From assembly GCF_003160695.1 (NCBI RefSeq), contig NZ_QGDD01000001.1:744001-808000 (forward strand): 64,000 bases of DNA, written 5' to 3'. The position numbers were made by a program, and so were the translations under genes. Below, piece by piece: positions 15,931 to 24,536 of the stretch. The stretch comes from Nocardioides silvaticus. Lineage in GTDB: Bacteria; Actinomycetota; Actinomycetes; Propionibacteriales; Nocardioidaceae. The notes beneath the pieces are model-generated. The model did not search any database and was not told the DNA's origin. It saw nothing but the letters and a program-made list of their open reading frames with translations. Position 1 is the first letter of the stretch. Every line of letters starts with the position of its first letter.

Positions 15931-17201
15931 AGGTTCTCAACTGTGCTTCCGAGAAAGCGGGCCGAGTAGTCCGTGAACCGCCGGCGGAGGGCTTCGGGAT
16001 CGAGCCCCACGTCCTCCGGGCGGTAGTCGACGGTGCCGAGGTGGCCCCGCGCATGACCGGCGAGGTACGACGCCGCGCCCGCCCGCGCCGCAGGGGTGAG
16101 CTCCTCCCCGGCGAGCGCCAGCACCCGCTCGAGCGCACCTTCCTGGTCGCCGAGGAGCACGTCGAACGGCAGGTCCAGCGAGCTCTCCGCCCCGAGCACG
16201 TCGCGGTCGCGGAGCAGCGCGTCGAGCATCAGTCCGAGCCGGTCCGCCCATCGCCGTCCGGTCGCGTGGGGGTCGAGCGGCGGCTCGCGGAACATCCGCT
16301 CGGTGTAGGCCACCATCGTCGCGAGCGAGGTGACGACGTGGGCGGGGTCGCGGTGCGTGACCACCACCGTCGCACCCGGGAACACCTCGGCCAGCACCGG
16401 CAGCTGCTCGAGGTGCTGCGGCGACTTCAGCAGCCAACGCCGGCCGCCACGCAGGTGCTGGAGCGCTTGCAGCTGCAGCCGCAGGTAGGCGTAGTGCGGC
16501 ACCTGGCTGTGGGCGACGTAGTGGTCGCCCCAGCGCGGCACCTCGGTGAGCGTCTCGAAGAACATCGTCGAGAAGTCGTTGGCGAGCAGCGCGATCTCCT
16601 CGTGCGCGTGCTCGGGGCTCTCCATCTCGTGCATCAGCGTCAGGTGCGGCACGGTCGTGTGCAGGGCCTCGAGCGAGGCGATCGTGCGGCCGATCCTCGG
16701 GTCGGGCTCGACCTCGCGCTCACCGGGGAGCGGGAACGGCTCGAGGCTCTCCCAGTAGGGCAGCGTCCGGAACAGCCCGGTCGCGGCCAGCAGCTGCTGG
16801 AGGTGGGTCGTGCCGGTGCGGGGCAGCCCGGCGATCACCAGCGGCGGCACCAGCTCGACGTCGAGGACCTCCGGCTCGCGCCGGAGCAGGTCGGTGAGCA
16901 GCAACCGGTTCTTCAGCAGCTGGACCAGCTGGGCGTGGAGACCGACCTGGCCGGCTGCCGAGAGGCCCGGCACCGACCGGTAGCAGTCGAGCAGCAGGTC
17001 CAGCCGCTCGCGGTAGTCCTGCGGGCCGAAGTCGTCGAGTCCCAGCTCGGCCGAGGCCTGCACGTGCATCCTCGCGCTGTCCAGCGGGCAGAGCTCGGCG
17101 ACCTGCGCCATCGCCGCCAGCAGCTCCTGGCCCGCGGGGCCGAAACGGGGCTCGGCCAGGTCGTCCAGCACGACCCGCACTCCGGCACCCTGTCCCCGCA
17201 T
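15927..17201 (-). CDS. Sulfotransferase-family protein
   Basis: A 424-aa PAPS-dependent sulfotransferase-like protein. The 5'-phosphosulfate loop is VIAGLPRTGTTHLQQLL near residue 121, and the 3'-phosphate region is WLLKSPQHLEQLPVLAEVFPGATVVVTHRDP near 255-285. An expanded N-terminal helical region and a C-terminal RFTDYSARF ending are typical of actinobacterial Stf proteins; such genes occur in the mycobacterial KstR regulon, which agrees with the operator at its 3' end. The acceptor is unknown. It diverges from a TetR gene 43 bases away. Confidence 0.85.
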   Translation of the reverse strand: MRGQGAGVRVVLDDLAEPRFGPAGQELLAAMAQVAELCPLDSARMHVQASAELGLDDFGPQDYRERLDLLLDCYRSVPGLSAAGQVGLHAQLVQLLKNRLLLTDLLRREPEVLDVELVPPLVIAGLPRTGTTHLQQLLAATGLFRTLPYWESLEPFPLPGEREVEPDPRIGRTIASLEALHTTVPHLTLMHEMESPEHAHEEIALLANDFSTMFFETLTEVPRWGDHYVAHSQVPHYAYLRLQLQALQHLRGGRRWLLKSPQHLEQLPVLAEVFPGATVVVTHRDPAHVVTSLATMVAYTERMFREPPLDPHATGRRWADRLGLMLDALLRDRDVLGAESSLDLPFDVLLGDQEGALERVLALAGEELTPAARAGAASYLAGHARGHLGTVDYRPEDVGLDPEALRRRFTDYSARFLGSTVENL

Positions 17202-17210
17202 GCGCGATTA

Positions 17211-17227
17211 CGTTACCCTCGGTCACG
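17211..17227. promoter_or_regulatory. Probable TetR operator between sulfotransferase and TetR genes
   Basis: CGTTACC-CTC-GGTCACG is an inverted repeat with one mismatch in 7-base arms, centred in the 43-base gap between the divergent starts at 17201 and 17245. Position and size fit an operator for the adjacent TetR protein controlling itself and the sulfotransferase. Confidence 0.55.
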
Positions 17228-17244
17228 AAATAGCGGAAGGCCCG

Positions 17245-17838
17245 ATGATGCCGAGGAACGACGACGTCCAGCGCAGCGCCGGCCGGCCGCGCGACCCCCG
17301 CATCGAGCAGGCGGCGCTCGCCGCGACCCGCGAGCTGCTGGTCGAGGTCGGCTACCAGCGCCTCACCGTTGCCGCCGTCGCCGGCCGGGCAGGTACGACG
17401 AAGCCCGCCCTCTACCGTCGCTGGCCCTCGCTGCCCCACCTCGTCTACGAGGCCGCGTTCCCCGACGAGCTCCTGTCCCGGATGGATCTCGGCCACGACC
17501 TGCGCGCCGACGTCCACAGCATCGTCCTCGGCGCCCGCGACGCGTTCCTCACCCCCGAGGCCGCGGCCGCGCTGCCCGGACTGCTCGCCGAGTTCACCTC
17601 GCACCCGGCGCTGCACCAAGCGCTGCTCGCGCGCTTCGCGCCCGTCTTCACCGCCGTCGACGACCGGCTGCGCGAGGCTGTCGCCGCCGGCGAGGTCCGG
17701 TCGGACGCCCGCGCGGAGGACCTGATGCGCCTGATGATCGGGTCGGTCCTGCTCGGGGTGATGCTCGAGCCCGACGCGCTCGACGACGCCTGGGCCGACC
17801 GGATCACCACCATCCTGCTCGAAGGAGTCCGCGCATGA
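17245..17838 (+). CDS. TetR-family transcriptional regulator
   Basis: A 197-aa TetR protein. The N-terminal HTH reads RPRDPRIEQAALAATRELLVEVGYQRLTVAAVAGRAGTTKPALYRRWPSLPHLVYEA. The C-terminal half is a helical ligand domain of the TetR_C_16-like type. ATG 17245 was chosen because GGAAGG precedes it by 4 bases; upstream in-frame codons would run through the operator. Its stop overlaps the start of the DUF1214 gene (ATGA), so it heads an operon with that gene. It is likely autoregulated and may control the divergent sulfotransferase. Confidence 0.9.
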   Translation: MMPRNDDVQRSAGRPRDPRIEQAALAATRELLVEVGYQRLTVAAVAGRAGTTKPALYRRWPSLPHLVYEAAFPDELLSRMDLGHDLRADVHSIVLGARDAFLTPEAAAALPGLLAEFTSHPALHQALLARFAPVFTAVDDRLREAVAAGEVRSDARAEDLMRLMIGSVLLGVMLEPDALDDAWADRITTILLEGVRA

Positions 17839-18965
17839 CCGACCCGACCGTCCCGAGCAGCGCGGTCGGCCCCGCGACCGAGGCCTTCCGCGAGCTCCTC
17901 GACACGCTGCGCGACCTCGACCGCAGCTTCCTCGAGGGCGACCGCGCCGTCGCCGACGACCGCCACGTCGCCGACGGCTACCGGCAGCTCCTCACCACGC
18001 TCGGCGTCGCTCTCGACACCTACCTCTTCGTCGAGCCGAGCCGGCCGCGGTTCGTCGACGTCAACACCCCGTTCCGCCGCGACCGCCGCTGGGGCGGCGA
18101 CAACACCGACGCCTACTACGCGCTGTGCACCGTCGACCCGACCCGCCGCTACCGCATCAGCGGCAACCGCGGCGACAGCGTCTACTTCTCCGTCACCGCC
18201 TACAACGAGCCGGCGCCGGGCGCCTGGTCGGACAAGGTGGTCGCGATCATCAACGACACCGACCTGGAGTACGACGCCGACGGTGGCTTCAGCTTCGACC
18301 TCGGTCCACTCCCGGAGGTCGCCGTCCTCCTCGCCCGCGACTACCAGGCCGACCCGCTGACCGGACGCCGCATCGACTGGCAGATCGAGGCGTACGACGA
18401 GCCCGATCCCATCCAGCACGGGTCGGAGGAGACCGCGGCCGCACTCCGCGCGAGTGCGGCCTGGCTGCGGACGATGTTCGCCATCATCCCGCTCACCGTC
18501 GGCGTGCGCAGCGACGACGCCCACACGATCGGCCACGAGACGCCCCAGCTCGCGAACGACTTCGGGGAGCCCTACCAGGTGGGCGACGCCAACTTCGGCT
18601 GGTCGGCCCGCGACGCGTCGTACTCCTTCGGCAGCTTCGTGCTGGAGGACGACGAGGCGCTGGTCATCACCTCCCGCCCGCCGCGCTGCCGGTTCTGGAA
18701 CTTCGTGGTCTGGAACCAGTTCATGGCGACCCACGACGCCGGCGACGACCGGTGCTCGGTCAACGGCACCCAGGCCGTGCCGAACGCCGACGGCACCGTG
18801 ACGATCGTGGTGGCGCGGCGCCGGCTCGATCATCCCAACGCGGTGTCGACCGTCGGCTACCCGCGCGGCAACCTGGCGTTCCGCTGGTTCCTCGCCGACG
18901 GGGTGCCGGCCAAGCCGGAGGTCCGGCTGGTGGGGGCGGCCGACGCGCCCGTCGCGGTGTCCTAG
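17835..18965 (+). CDS. DUF1214-type conserved protein
   Basis: A 376-aa protein whose second half matches the DUF1214 pattern: RTMFAIIPLTVG, GDANFGWSARDASYSFGSFVLEDDEALVITSRPPRCRFWNFVVWNQF, ending with GYPRGNLAFRWFLADG. The N-terminal half has RYRISGNRGDSVYFSVTAYN. No catalytic residues are recognised and the biochemical role of the family is unknown. Overlap with the TetR stop indicates co-expression, and GAAGGAG is ideally spaced before ATG 17835. The neighbourhood suggests a lipid or steroid-related role, by association only. Confidence 0.82.
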   Translation: MTDPTVPSSAVGPATEAFRELLDTLRDLDRSFLEGDRAVADDRHVADGYRQLLTTLGVALDTYLFVEPSRPRFVDVNTPFRRDRRWGGDNTDAYYALCTVDPTRRYRISGNRGDSVYFSVTAYNEPAPGAWSDKVVAIINDTDLEYDADGGFSFDLGPLPEVAVLLARDYQADPLTGRRIDWQIEAYDEPDPIQHGSEETAAALRASAAWLRTMFAIIPLTVGVRSDDAHTIGHETPQLANDFGEPYQVGDANFGWSARDASYSFGSFVLEDDEALVITSRPPRCRFWNFVVWNQFMATHDAGDDRCSVNGTQAVPNADGTVTIVVARRRLDHPNAVSTVGYPRGNLAFRWFLADGVPAKPEVRLVGAADAPVAVS

Positions 18966-18975
18966 TCTCGGCCCC

Positions 18976-19707
18976 ATGAGCGACCTCGAGGGCTGGACCC
19001 GCAGCGAGTTCACCGCCGACGGCGTGACCCACGGGACCTACCGGAGGGGCGAGGGTCCCGGCGTGATCGTCATCCACGAGATCCCGGGCATCACCCCGCA
19101 GGTGCGGGCGTTCGCCGAGGAGGTCGTCGAGCAGGGGCACACCGTGGTGATGCCGCACCTGTTCGGCACGCCGGGAGCGAAGGTCGGGCCCCGCTCCATG
19201 GCGCAGGCCGCGAAGCAGATCTGCGTCAGCCGCGAGTTCCTCCGTCTCGCCACCGGTACGACGACGCCGGTCGCCACCTGGCTGCGTGCGCTGGCCAAGG
19301 ACCTGCACGCCGAGCTGGGCGGGCCGGGTGTCGGCGCAGTCGGCATGTGCTTCACCGGCGGCTACGCGCTCGCGATGCTGGCGGGCGCGCCGATCGCGGC
19401 GCCCGTGCTGGCACAGCCGTCGGCGCCGTTCGCGGTGACGCCGGGCCGCGGGCGCGACCTCGGGCTGAGCCCTGCCGACCTCGACTCGGTCAAGGACAAG
19501 GTCAGCGCCGGCTGCCAGGTCCTCGGCCTGCGCTACCAGAACGACCTCGCCGTCGGCCGCCGTTTCGACACCCTCCGCGAGGAGCTCGGCGACAACTTCA
19601 TCGCCGTCGAGTTCCCCGGCATCAAGCACTCGACGCTGACCCTGCACCGCCAGCAGGAGGCGGTCGACGCGGTGCTGGCCTTCTTCAAGGAGAAGCTGGC
19701 GGTCTGA
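18976..19707 (+). CDS. Dienelactone-hydrolase-family protein
   Basis: A 243-aa alpha/beta hydrolase. The nucleophile is Cys in GAVGMCFTGGYALAM near residue 124, as in dienelactone hydrolases, and the catalytic His is in GIKHSTLTL near 217; IVIHEIPGITPQVRAFAEEV is the conserved N-terminal oxyanion segment. The family hydrolyses dienelactones or related esters in aromatic and lipid breakdown. It starts 10 bases after the DUF1214 gene and probably belongs to the same TetR-headed operon. Confidence 0.88.
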   Translation: MSDLEGWTRSEFTADGVTHGTYRRGEGPGVIVIHEIPGITPQVRAFAEEVVEQGHTVVMPHLFGTPGAKVGPRSMAQAAKQICVSREFLRLATGTTTPVATWLRALAKDLHAELGGPGVGAVGMCFTGGYALAMLAGAPIAAPVLAQPSAPFAVTPGRGRDLGLSPADLDSVKDKVSAGCQVLGLRYQNDLAVGRRFDTLREELGDNFIAVEFPGIKHSTLTLHRQQEAVDAVLAFFKEKLAV

Positions 19708-19713
19708 GCCCGC

Positions 19714-21213
19714 TCACTCCGGGGAGCGGCAGGACGGGTGCAGCTGCGGCCCGGAGACCCCGCAGTGCGTGCAGCTCTCGACGTGCACCCGCTGGTCGTC
19801 CTCCTCGGCGGCGAGCGGCTTCCGGATGAACAGCGCCGCCAGTGCGGCGCCGGCGACCATGAGACCGGCGCTGATCACCATCGCCGTGCCGTAGCCGTCG
19901 TCGAAGGCGACCGGGTCGGTGTAGTCGGCCCCGGCGATCCCGGCGGCCACGGGGACGACCGCCACCGCGAGCAGCCCCGCGGTGCGGGCGACCGCGTTGT
20001 TGACGCCCGACGCGATGCCGGCGTGCCGGTCCTCGGCCGAGTCCAGGACGGTCGCGGTCAGCGGCGCGACCATCAGCGCGAGCCCGGACCCGAACAGCAC
20101 GACCGGCGCCAGCACGTCGACGCCGTACGACGCGTCCGCGCCGACCGTGCTCAGCCACAGGATGCCGCCCGCGGACAGCAGCGGCCCGAGCGTCATCGGC
20201 AGCCGGGGCCCGATCCGCTGCGCCAGCGCGCCCGCGCGCGAGGAGAAGGCGAGCATGATGAGCGTGACCGGCAGCATCGCCGACCCGGCGAGGATCGGAG
20301 ACCACCCGGCGACCACCTGCAGCTGCAGCACGAGCAGCACGAAGATCACGCCGAGCGCGGCGTACACGAGGAACGTCACGACGTTGGCCGCACTGAACTG
20401 CGCGTTGCGGAACAGCTCCAGCGGCACCAGCGGCGAACGCGACCTCGCCTCGACGACCACGAACGCGACCAGCGCCGCCAGACCGGCACCGACGATCGTG
20501 AGGACCGGCGCGGAGAACCCGTCGTCGCCGGCGCGGGTGAGCCCGAAGGTCAACGCACCGAGCCCGCCTGCGGCGAGCGCGGTGCCCAGCACGTCGAGCC
20601 GGCCCGCCGCGTCGGGGTCGCGGCTCTCGGGCACGTGCTTCGCTGCGACCGCGACGATCACGACGGCGACCGGCACGTTGACGAGGAACACCAGCCGCCA
20701 GTGCCACTCCACCAGCCAGCCGCCGACCAGCGGGCCGATCGCGGCGGCGATGCCGCCCAGGCCCGACCACGCCCCGACCGCTGCCGACCGGTCCTCGGCG
20801 TGGAACGACGCGGCGATGATCGCCAGGCTGCCCGGCGTCAGCAGCGCGCCGCCGACGCCCTGGAGACCACGCGCTGCGATCAGGGTGTCGATGTCCGGCG
20901 CGATGCCGCACAGCAGCGACGCGAGCGCGAACCACACGACGCCGATGACGAAGATCCGCCGGCGGCCGAACCGGTCACCCAGCGACCCGCCCAGCAGGAT
21001 CAGGGCGGCCAAGGTGAGCGTGTAGGCGTTGATCGTCCACTGCAGGCCGGCGAACCCGGCGTCGAGGTCCTCGCCGATCCGTCCGAGCGCGACGTTGACC
21101 ACGGTGGCGTCGAGCATTGCCAGGCCGGAGCCCAGCACCGTCGTCAGGAGCACCCACCGGCCGCGGGCGCTGCCCATCCGGAGGGCGGCCTCACCTGCGG
21201 CGGCGGTGGTCAT
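19714..21213 (-). CDS. MFS drug/solute:H+ antiporter, DHA2 (14-TM) type
   Basis: A 499-aa membrane transporter. MLDATVVNVALGRI in TM1 and LGGSLGDRFGRRRIFVIGV between TM2 and TM3 are signatures of EmrB/QacA-type exporters; GPLVGGWLVEWHWRLVFLVNVP is the antiporter motif C region. About 14 hydrophobic segments can be counted. Odd feature: after the last TM the cytoplasmic tail VESCTHCGVSGPQLHPSC has three cysteines and a histidine, like a small metal site. It is translationally coupled to guaB3 (4-base overlap), an unusual partner; the substrate is unknown. Confidence 0.9.
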   Translation of the reverse strand: MTTAAAGEAALRMGSARGRWVLLTTVLGSGLAMLDATVVNVALGRIGEDLDAGFAGLQWTINAYTLTLAALILLGGSLGDRFGRRRIFVIGVVWFALASLLCGIAPDIDTLIAARGLQGVGGALLTPGSLAIIAASFHAEDRSAAVGAWSGLGGIAAAIGPLVGGWLVEWHWRLVFLVNVPVAVVIVAVAAKHVPESRDPDAAGRLDVLGTALAAGGLGALTFGLTRAGDDGFSAPVLTIVGAGLAALVAFVVVEARSRSPLVPLELFRNAQFSAANVVTFLVYAALGVIFVLLVLQLQVVAGWSPILAGSAMLPVTLIMLAFSSRAGALAQRIGPRLPMTLGPLLSAGGILWLSTVGADASYGVDVLAPVVLFGSGLALMVAPLTATVLDSAEDRHAGIASGVNNAVARTAGLLAVAVVPVAAGIAGADYTDPVAFDDGYGTAMVISAGLMVAGAALAALFIRKPLAAEEDDQRVHVESCTHCGVSGPQLHPSCRSPE

Positions 21214-22316
21214 TCCGCCACGATCTCGATCCGCTGGAACTCCTTGAGCTCGGTGTAGCCGGTGGTGGCCATCGCGCGCTTGAGCGCGCCGACCAGGTTC
21301 ATCGTGCCGTCGGCGACCCGGCTGGGCCCGAAGAGGATCTCCTCGATCGTGCCGATCTGCTCGAACTGCACCCGCTGGCCGCGCGGCAGCGCCGGGTGGT
21401 GCGCCTCCGCGCCCCAGTGGAAGCCGCGCCCCGGTGCGTCGGTCGCGCGGGCGAACGGCGAGCCCACCATCGCGGCGTCCGCGCCGCAGGCGATGGCCTT
21501 GGCGAGGTCACCGGAGCGGCCGATCGAGCCGTCGGCGATGACGTGGACGTAGCGGCCGCCGGACTCGTCCAGGTAGTCGCGGCGGGCGGCGGCGACGTCG
21601 GCGACCGCCGAGGCCATCGGCACGGCGACGCCGAGCACGGAGCGGGTCGTGTGGGCAGCGCCCCCGCCGAACCCGACGAGCACGCCCGCGGCTCCGGTGC
21701 GCATCAGGTGCAGCGCGGCCTGGTAGGTCGCGCAACCGCCGACGATGACCGGCACGTCGAGCTCGTAGATGAACTCCTTGAGGTTCAGCGGCTCGGCCTG
21801 GCTCGAGACGTGCTCGGCGCTGACCGTCGTGCCGCGGATGACGAACAGGTCGACACCGGCGTCGGTGACGACCTTGGCGAACTCCTTGGTGCGCTGCGGC
21901 GACAGGGAGCCCGCGACGGTGACGCCGGCCTCGCGGACCTGGCGCAGCCGCTCGGTGATGAGCTCGGGCTTGATCGGCTCGGCGTAGATCTCCTGGAGCC
22001 GGCGGGTGGCCGCGTCACCCTCGAGACCGGCGACCTCCTCCAGCAGCGGGTCGGGGTCGCTGTAGCGGGTCCAGATGCCCTCGAGGTTGAGCACGCCGAG
22101 CCCGCCGTACTGACCGAACGCGATGGCGGTCGACGGCGACATCACCGAGTCCATCGGCGCCGCCAGGATCGGCAGCGAGAAGCGGTAGGCGTCGATCTGC
22201 CACGCGACGCTGACCTCCTCGGGATCGCGAGTGCGCCGGGACGGCACGATCGCGATGTCGTCGAAGGAGTAGGCCCGGCGGGCCCGCTTGGCCCGGCCGA
22301 TCTCGATGTCGGTCAC
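21210..22316 (-). CDS. guaB3: GuaB3, IMP-dehydrogenase-related protein
   Basis: A 368-aa (beta/alpha)8 protein of the GuaB3 family, which lacks the CBS domains of true IMPDH. It begins MTDIEIGRAKRARRAYSFDDIAIVPSRRTRDPEEVS, the diagnostic start, and contains ILAAPMDSVMSP and HVIADGSIGRSGDLAKAIACGADAAMVGSPF. In the catalytic loop, where IMPDH has a Cys (GPGSICTTR), this protein has GFGGGAAHTTRSVLG with His, so it cannot form the usual covalent intermediate. Its role is separate from the canonical guaB at 28455. It is the first gene of an operon with the MFS transporter. Confidence 0.92.
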   Translation of the reverse strand: MTDIEIGRAKRARRAYSFDDIAIVPSRRTRDPEEVSVAWQIDAYRFSLPILAAPMDSVMSPSTAIAFGQYGGLGVLNLEGIWTRYSDPDPLLEEVAGLEGDAATRRLQEIYAEPIKPELITERLRQVREAGVTVAGSLSPQRTKEFAKVVTDAGVDLFVIRGTTVSAEHVSSQAEPLNLKEFIYELDVPVIVGGCATYQAALHLMRTGAAGVLVGFGGGAAHTTRSVLGVAVPMASAVADVAAARRDYLDESGGRYVHVIADGSIGRSGDLAKAIACGADAAMVGSPFARATDAPGRGFHWGAEAHHPALPRGQRVQFEQIGTIEEILFGPSRVADGTMNLVGALKRAMATTGYTELKEFQRIEIVAE

Positions 22317-22386
22317 TGCGGCAGTCTAGGACGCCCGCTCCCGACGATGGATTCGTGAGGGCGCGGTGGGCAGACTCGGACCCACC

Positions 22387-24435
22387 ATGAACCAGCTCGT
22401 CCTGCCCCCGCACCTCGCGCCGCTCCTCGACGACCGGCCGTTCCTGGACGTGATCGGCATGGCCGACCCCTGGGCCTACCCCGACCGCTGGCTGGAGGAG
22501 ACGCAGCAGGCGTTGCGGGCGATCATCGAGCGGGTGCCGGCCTCCCGCTTCGGCGAGGCGGGGTCGCCGTACGGCCCGGGACACCCCAACACGGTGCCCT
22601 TCACCTGGTCCGCGATCACCTACCTCCCCGCGCCGGCTCCGGTGTGGGTCGGCGAGCCCACCGAGCTCGGGCAGACACTGCTCGAGCCCTACTACCAGCC
22701 CGAGCGGCTCAACCCGCCGGCCGTCGTGCTCACCTACGCCGCCCGCCGCTGGGACTGGCTCGCGGACCTCGCCTACTTCGCCCGCGAGCAGGGAGCGGAC
22801 GCCGTCCGTGAGGCGCTCGGCGTCTCGGCCGAGATCTGCGACGTCCTCGCCACCTCCCCGCTCCACCGGGAGCGCGCCGTCGCCGGGGCGCGGGTGCTCC
22901 GCCGGGCCGAGGCCGACGACGCGCTCGTCGCCGCGATCGCGGCACCTCGCTGGGCCGAGGTCGACCAGCGCTGGCAGCAGGACCGCACGTTGGTGACCGA
23001 CGAGGACGCCGCCGTGCTCCCCGAGCTGCGCGGGTGGTCGTCGCTCATGGCCTGGAGCCTGAGCGGGCTGGAGGTCGCGCACGACCATCTGACGGCCCGG
23101 GTGGGTGCCGCCGAGCCGTTCGTCGAGCTGCTGGCGTCGGTGGTGCTGCACCAGACCATCGACGAGCTGCCCGCGCCGGTGAGCGCCGCGCTCGGGCCGG
23201 CCCGCTTCCAGGAGCTGCGCGCGTCCGTCGACCGGCGCCGGTCCGGCTTCGACGCCGCCGACTGGGTGGGCGACAACCGCGGCTGGCTGGCACGCGCCAT
23301 GGTGCGTGGCGAGGTCGACGCCGCCCGGATCTGGTTGGCGATGGCGACCCACGTCGCCTCCTTCACCGTCCGCCTCGGCAACCCCGACCTCAACGCCACC
23401 TTCCCGAGCCGCTACGGGTTCTGGGAGGACCTGCGCGCTGTCTTCCGTCCGACCCCGAAGATCACCAACCCCGTGACGGCGCGCCTGCAGGCGCGGGCAC
23501 CCGTCGTCGACGCGACGGACGTCCCGCCCGCCGCTGAGCGGCTGCGGGCGACAGCCGACGGCGACGTCGACGACGCGCCACCGGAGCCGGTCGAGATCGG
23601 CGACCCCCTGGGAGAGCTCGACGAGCTGATCGGTCTCGGGGCCGTCAAGGAGCAGGTGCAGCGGCTGGTGGCGGAGGTCAGGGCCGAGCAGCTGCGCCGC
23701 GAGATCGGCATGCCGCCGTCCGACCGGTCGCGACACATGGTCTTTCTCGGCAACCCCGGGACTGCGAAGACCACCGTCGCGAGGCTGCTCGCGCGGGTCT
23801 ACGCGCAGCTCGGGGTGCTCGCGAACGGGCACCTGGTCGAGGTCACCCGCCAGGACCTGGTCGGCGAGTTCATCGGCCAGACCGCGCCGCGCACCACGGC
23901 GGCCTTCAACCGTGCTTCCGGCGGCGTGCTGTTCGTCGACGAGGCCTACGCGCTGGTGCCGCCCGACTCCCACCGCGACTTCGGGCACGAGGCCATCGCC
24001 ACCCTGCTCAAGCTGATGGAGGACCGGCGCGAGGAGGTGGTCGTGATCGTCGCCGGTTACCCGCGCGAGATGCAGCGCTTCCTGAGCGCCAACACCGGCC
24101 TGACGTCCCGCTTCCCGACGACGATCGCGTTCCCCGACTACGCCGACGACGAGCTGGTCGCGATCTTCGAGCTGCTTCGCGACCGCGCCGGCTACACCCT
24201 CGACGAGCACCTCACCGCGCAGCTGCAACGGTTGCTCCCGCGGCCGCGGCCGGTCGGGTTCGGCAACGGCCGGTTCGTCCGCAACGTCTTCGAGGAGACC
24301 GTCGCCCGGCAGGCCCAGCGCATCGTCAGCGACGGCACCACCGTGCCCGAGGAGATCCGGATGCTGCGCTGGCAGGACCTCCCCGCGAGCGCCCCTCCCG
24401 ACGACAGGAGCACCGGCACCGGGCTCTACCTCTGA
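22387..24435 (+). CDS. CbxX/CfqX (CbbX/EccA-like) AAA+ ATPase with large N-terminal domain
   Basis: A 682-aa protein. The C-terminal AAA+ module has Walker [21 protein letters not shown] near residue 455, the pore/sensor segment [14 protein letters not shown], Walker [16 protein letters not shown] near 514, and a C-terminal lid with [22 protein letters not shown]. This is the CbbX/SpoVK/EccA clade of remodelling ATPases. Residues 1-385 are a helical domain with no match I recognise and no clear TPRs, so it is not a simple EccA; no type VII secretion genes are nearby. ATG 22387 gives [17 protein letters not shown] 22366 is the alternative. Confidence 0.85.
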   Translation: MNQLVLPPHLAPLLDDRPFLDVIGMADPWAYPDRWLEETQQALRAIIERVPASRFGEAGSPYGPGHPNTVPFTWSAITYLPAPAPVWVGEPTELGQTLLEPYYQPERLNPPAVVLTYAARRWDWLADLAYFAREQGADAVREALGVSAEICDVLATSPLHRERAVAGARVLRRAEADDALVAAIAAPRWAEVDQRWQQDRTLVTDEDAAVLPELRGWSSLMAWSLSGLEVAHDHLTARVGAAEPFVELLASVVLHQTIDELPAPVSAALGPARFQELRASVDRRRSGFDAADWVGDNRGWLARAMVRGEVDAARIWLAMATHVASFTVRLGNPDLNATFPSRYGFWEDLRAVFRPTPKITNPVTARLQARAPVVDATDVPPAAERLRATADGDVDDAPPEPVEIGDPLGELDELIGLGAVKEQVQRLVAEVRAEQLRREIGMPPSDRSRHMVFLGNPGTAKTTVARLLARVYAQLGVLANGHLVEVTRQDLVGEFIGQTAPRTTAAFNRASGGVLFVDEAYALVPPDSHRDFGHEAIATLLKLMEDRREEVVVIVAGYPREMQRFLSANTGLTSRFPTTIAFPDYADDELVAIFELLRDRAGYTLDEHLTAQLQRLLPRPRPVGFGNGRFVRNVFEETVARQAQRIVSDGTTVPEEIRMLRWQDLPASAPPDDRSTGTGLYL

Positions 24436-24536
24436 GTCGCCGGGCGACGTCGTACGACGTCGTCGCGAGACCGCGCGCTACGCCCGATCCGGGGCGGGCG
24501 TTCCACATTTGGACGACAACCGATACCTTTTCTGAT

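Noticed and set aside
14760..18965. A single open frame of 1401 codons on the plus strand
   Set aside because: Only its last 376 codons (from 17835) look like protein. The rest lies opposite well-supported minus-strand genes (phosphotransferase, sulfotransferase) and has the Arg/Gly/His-rich composition of a high-G+C shadow frame.
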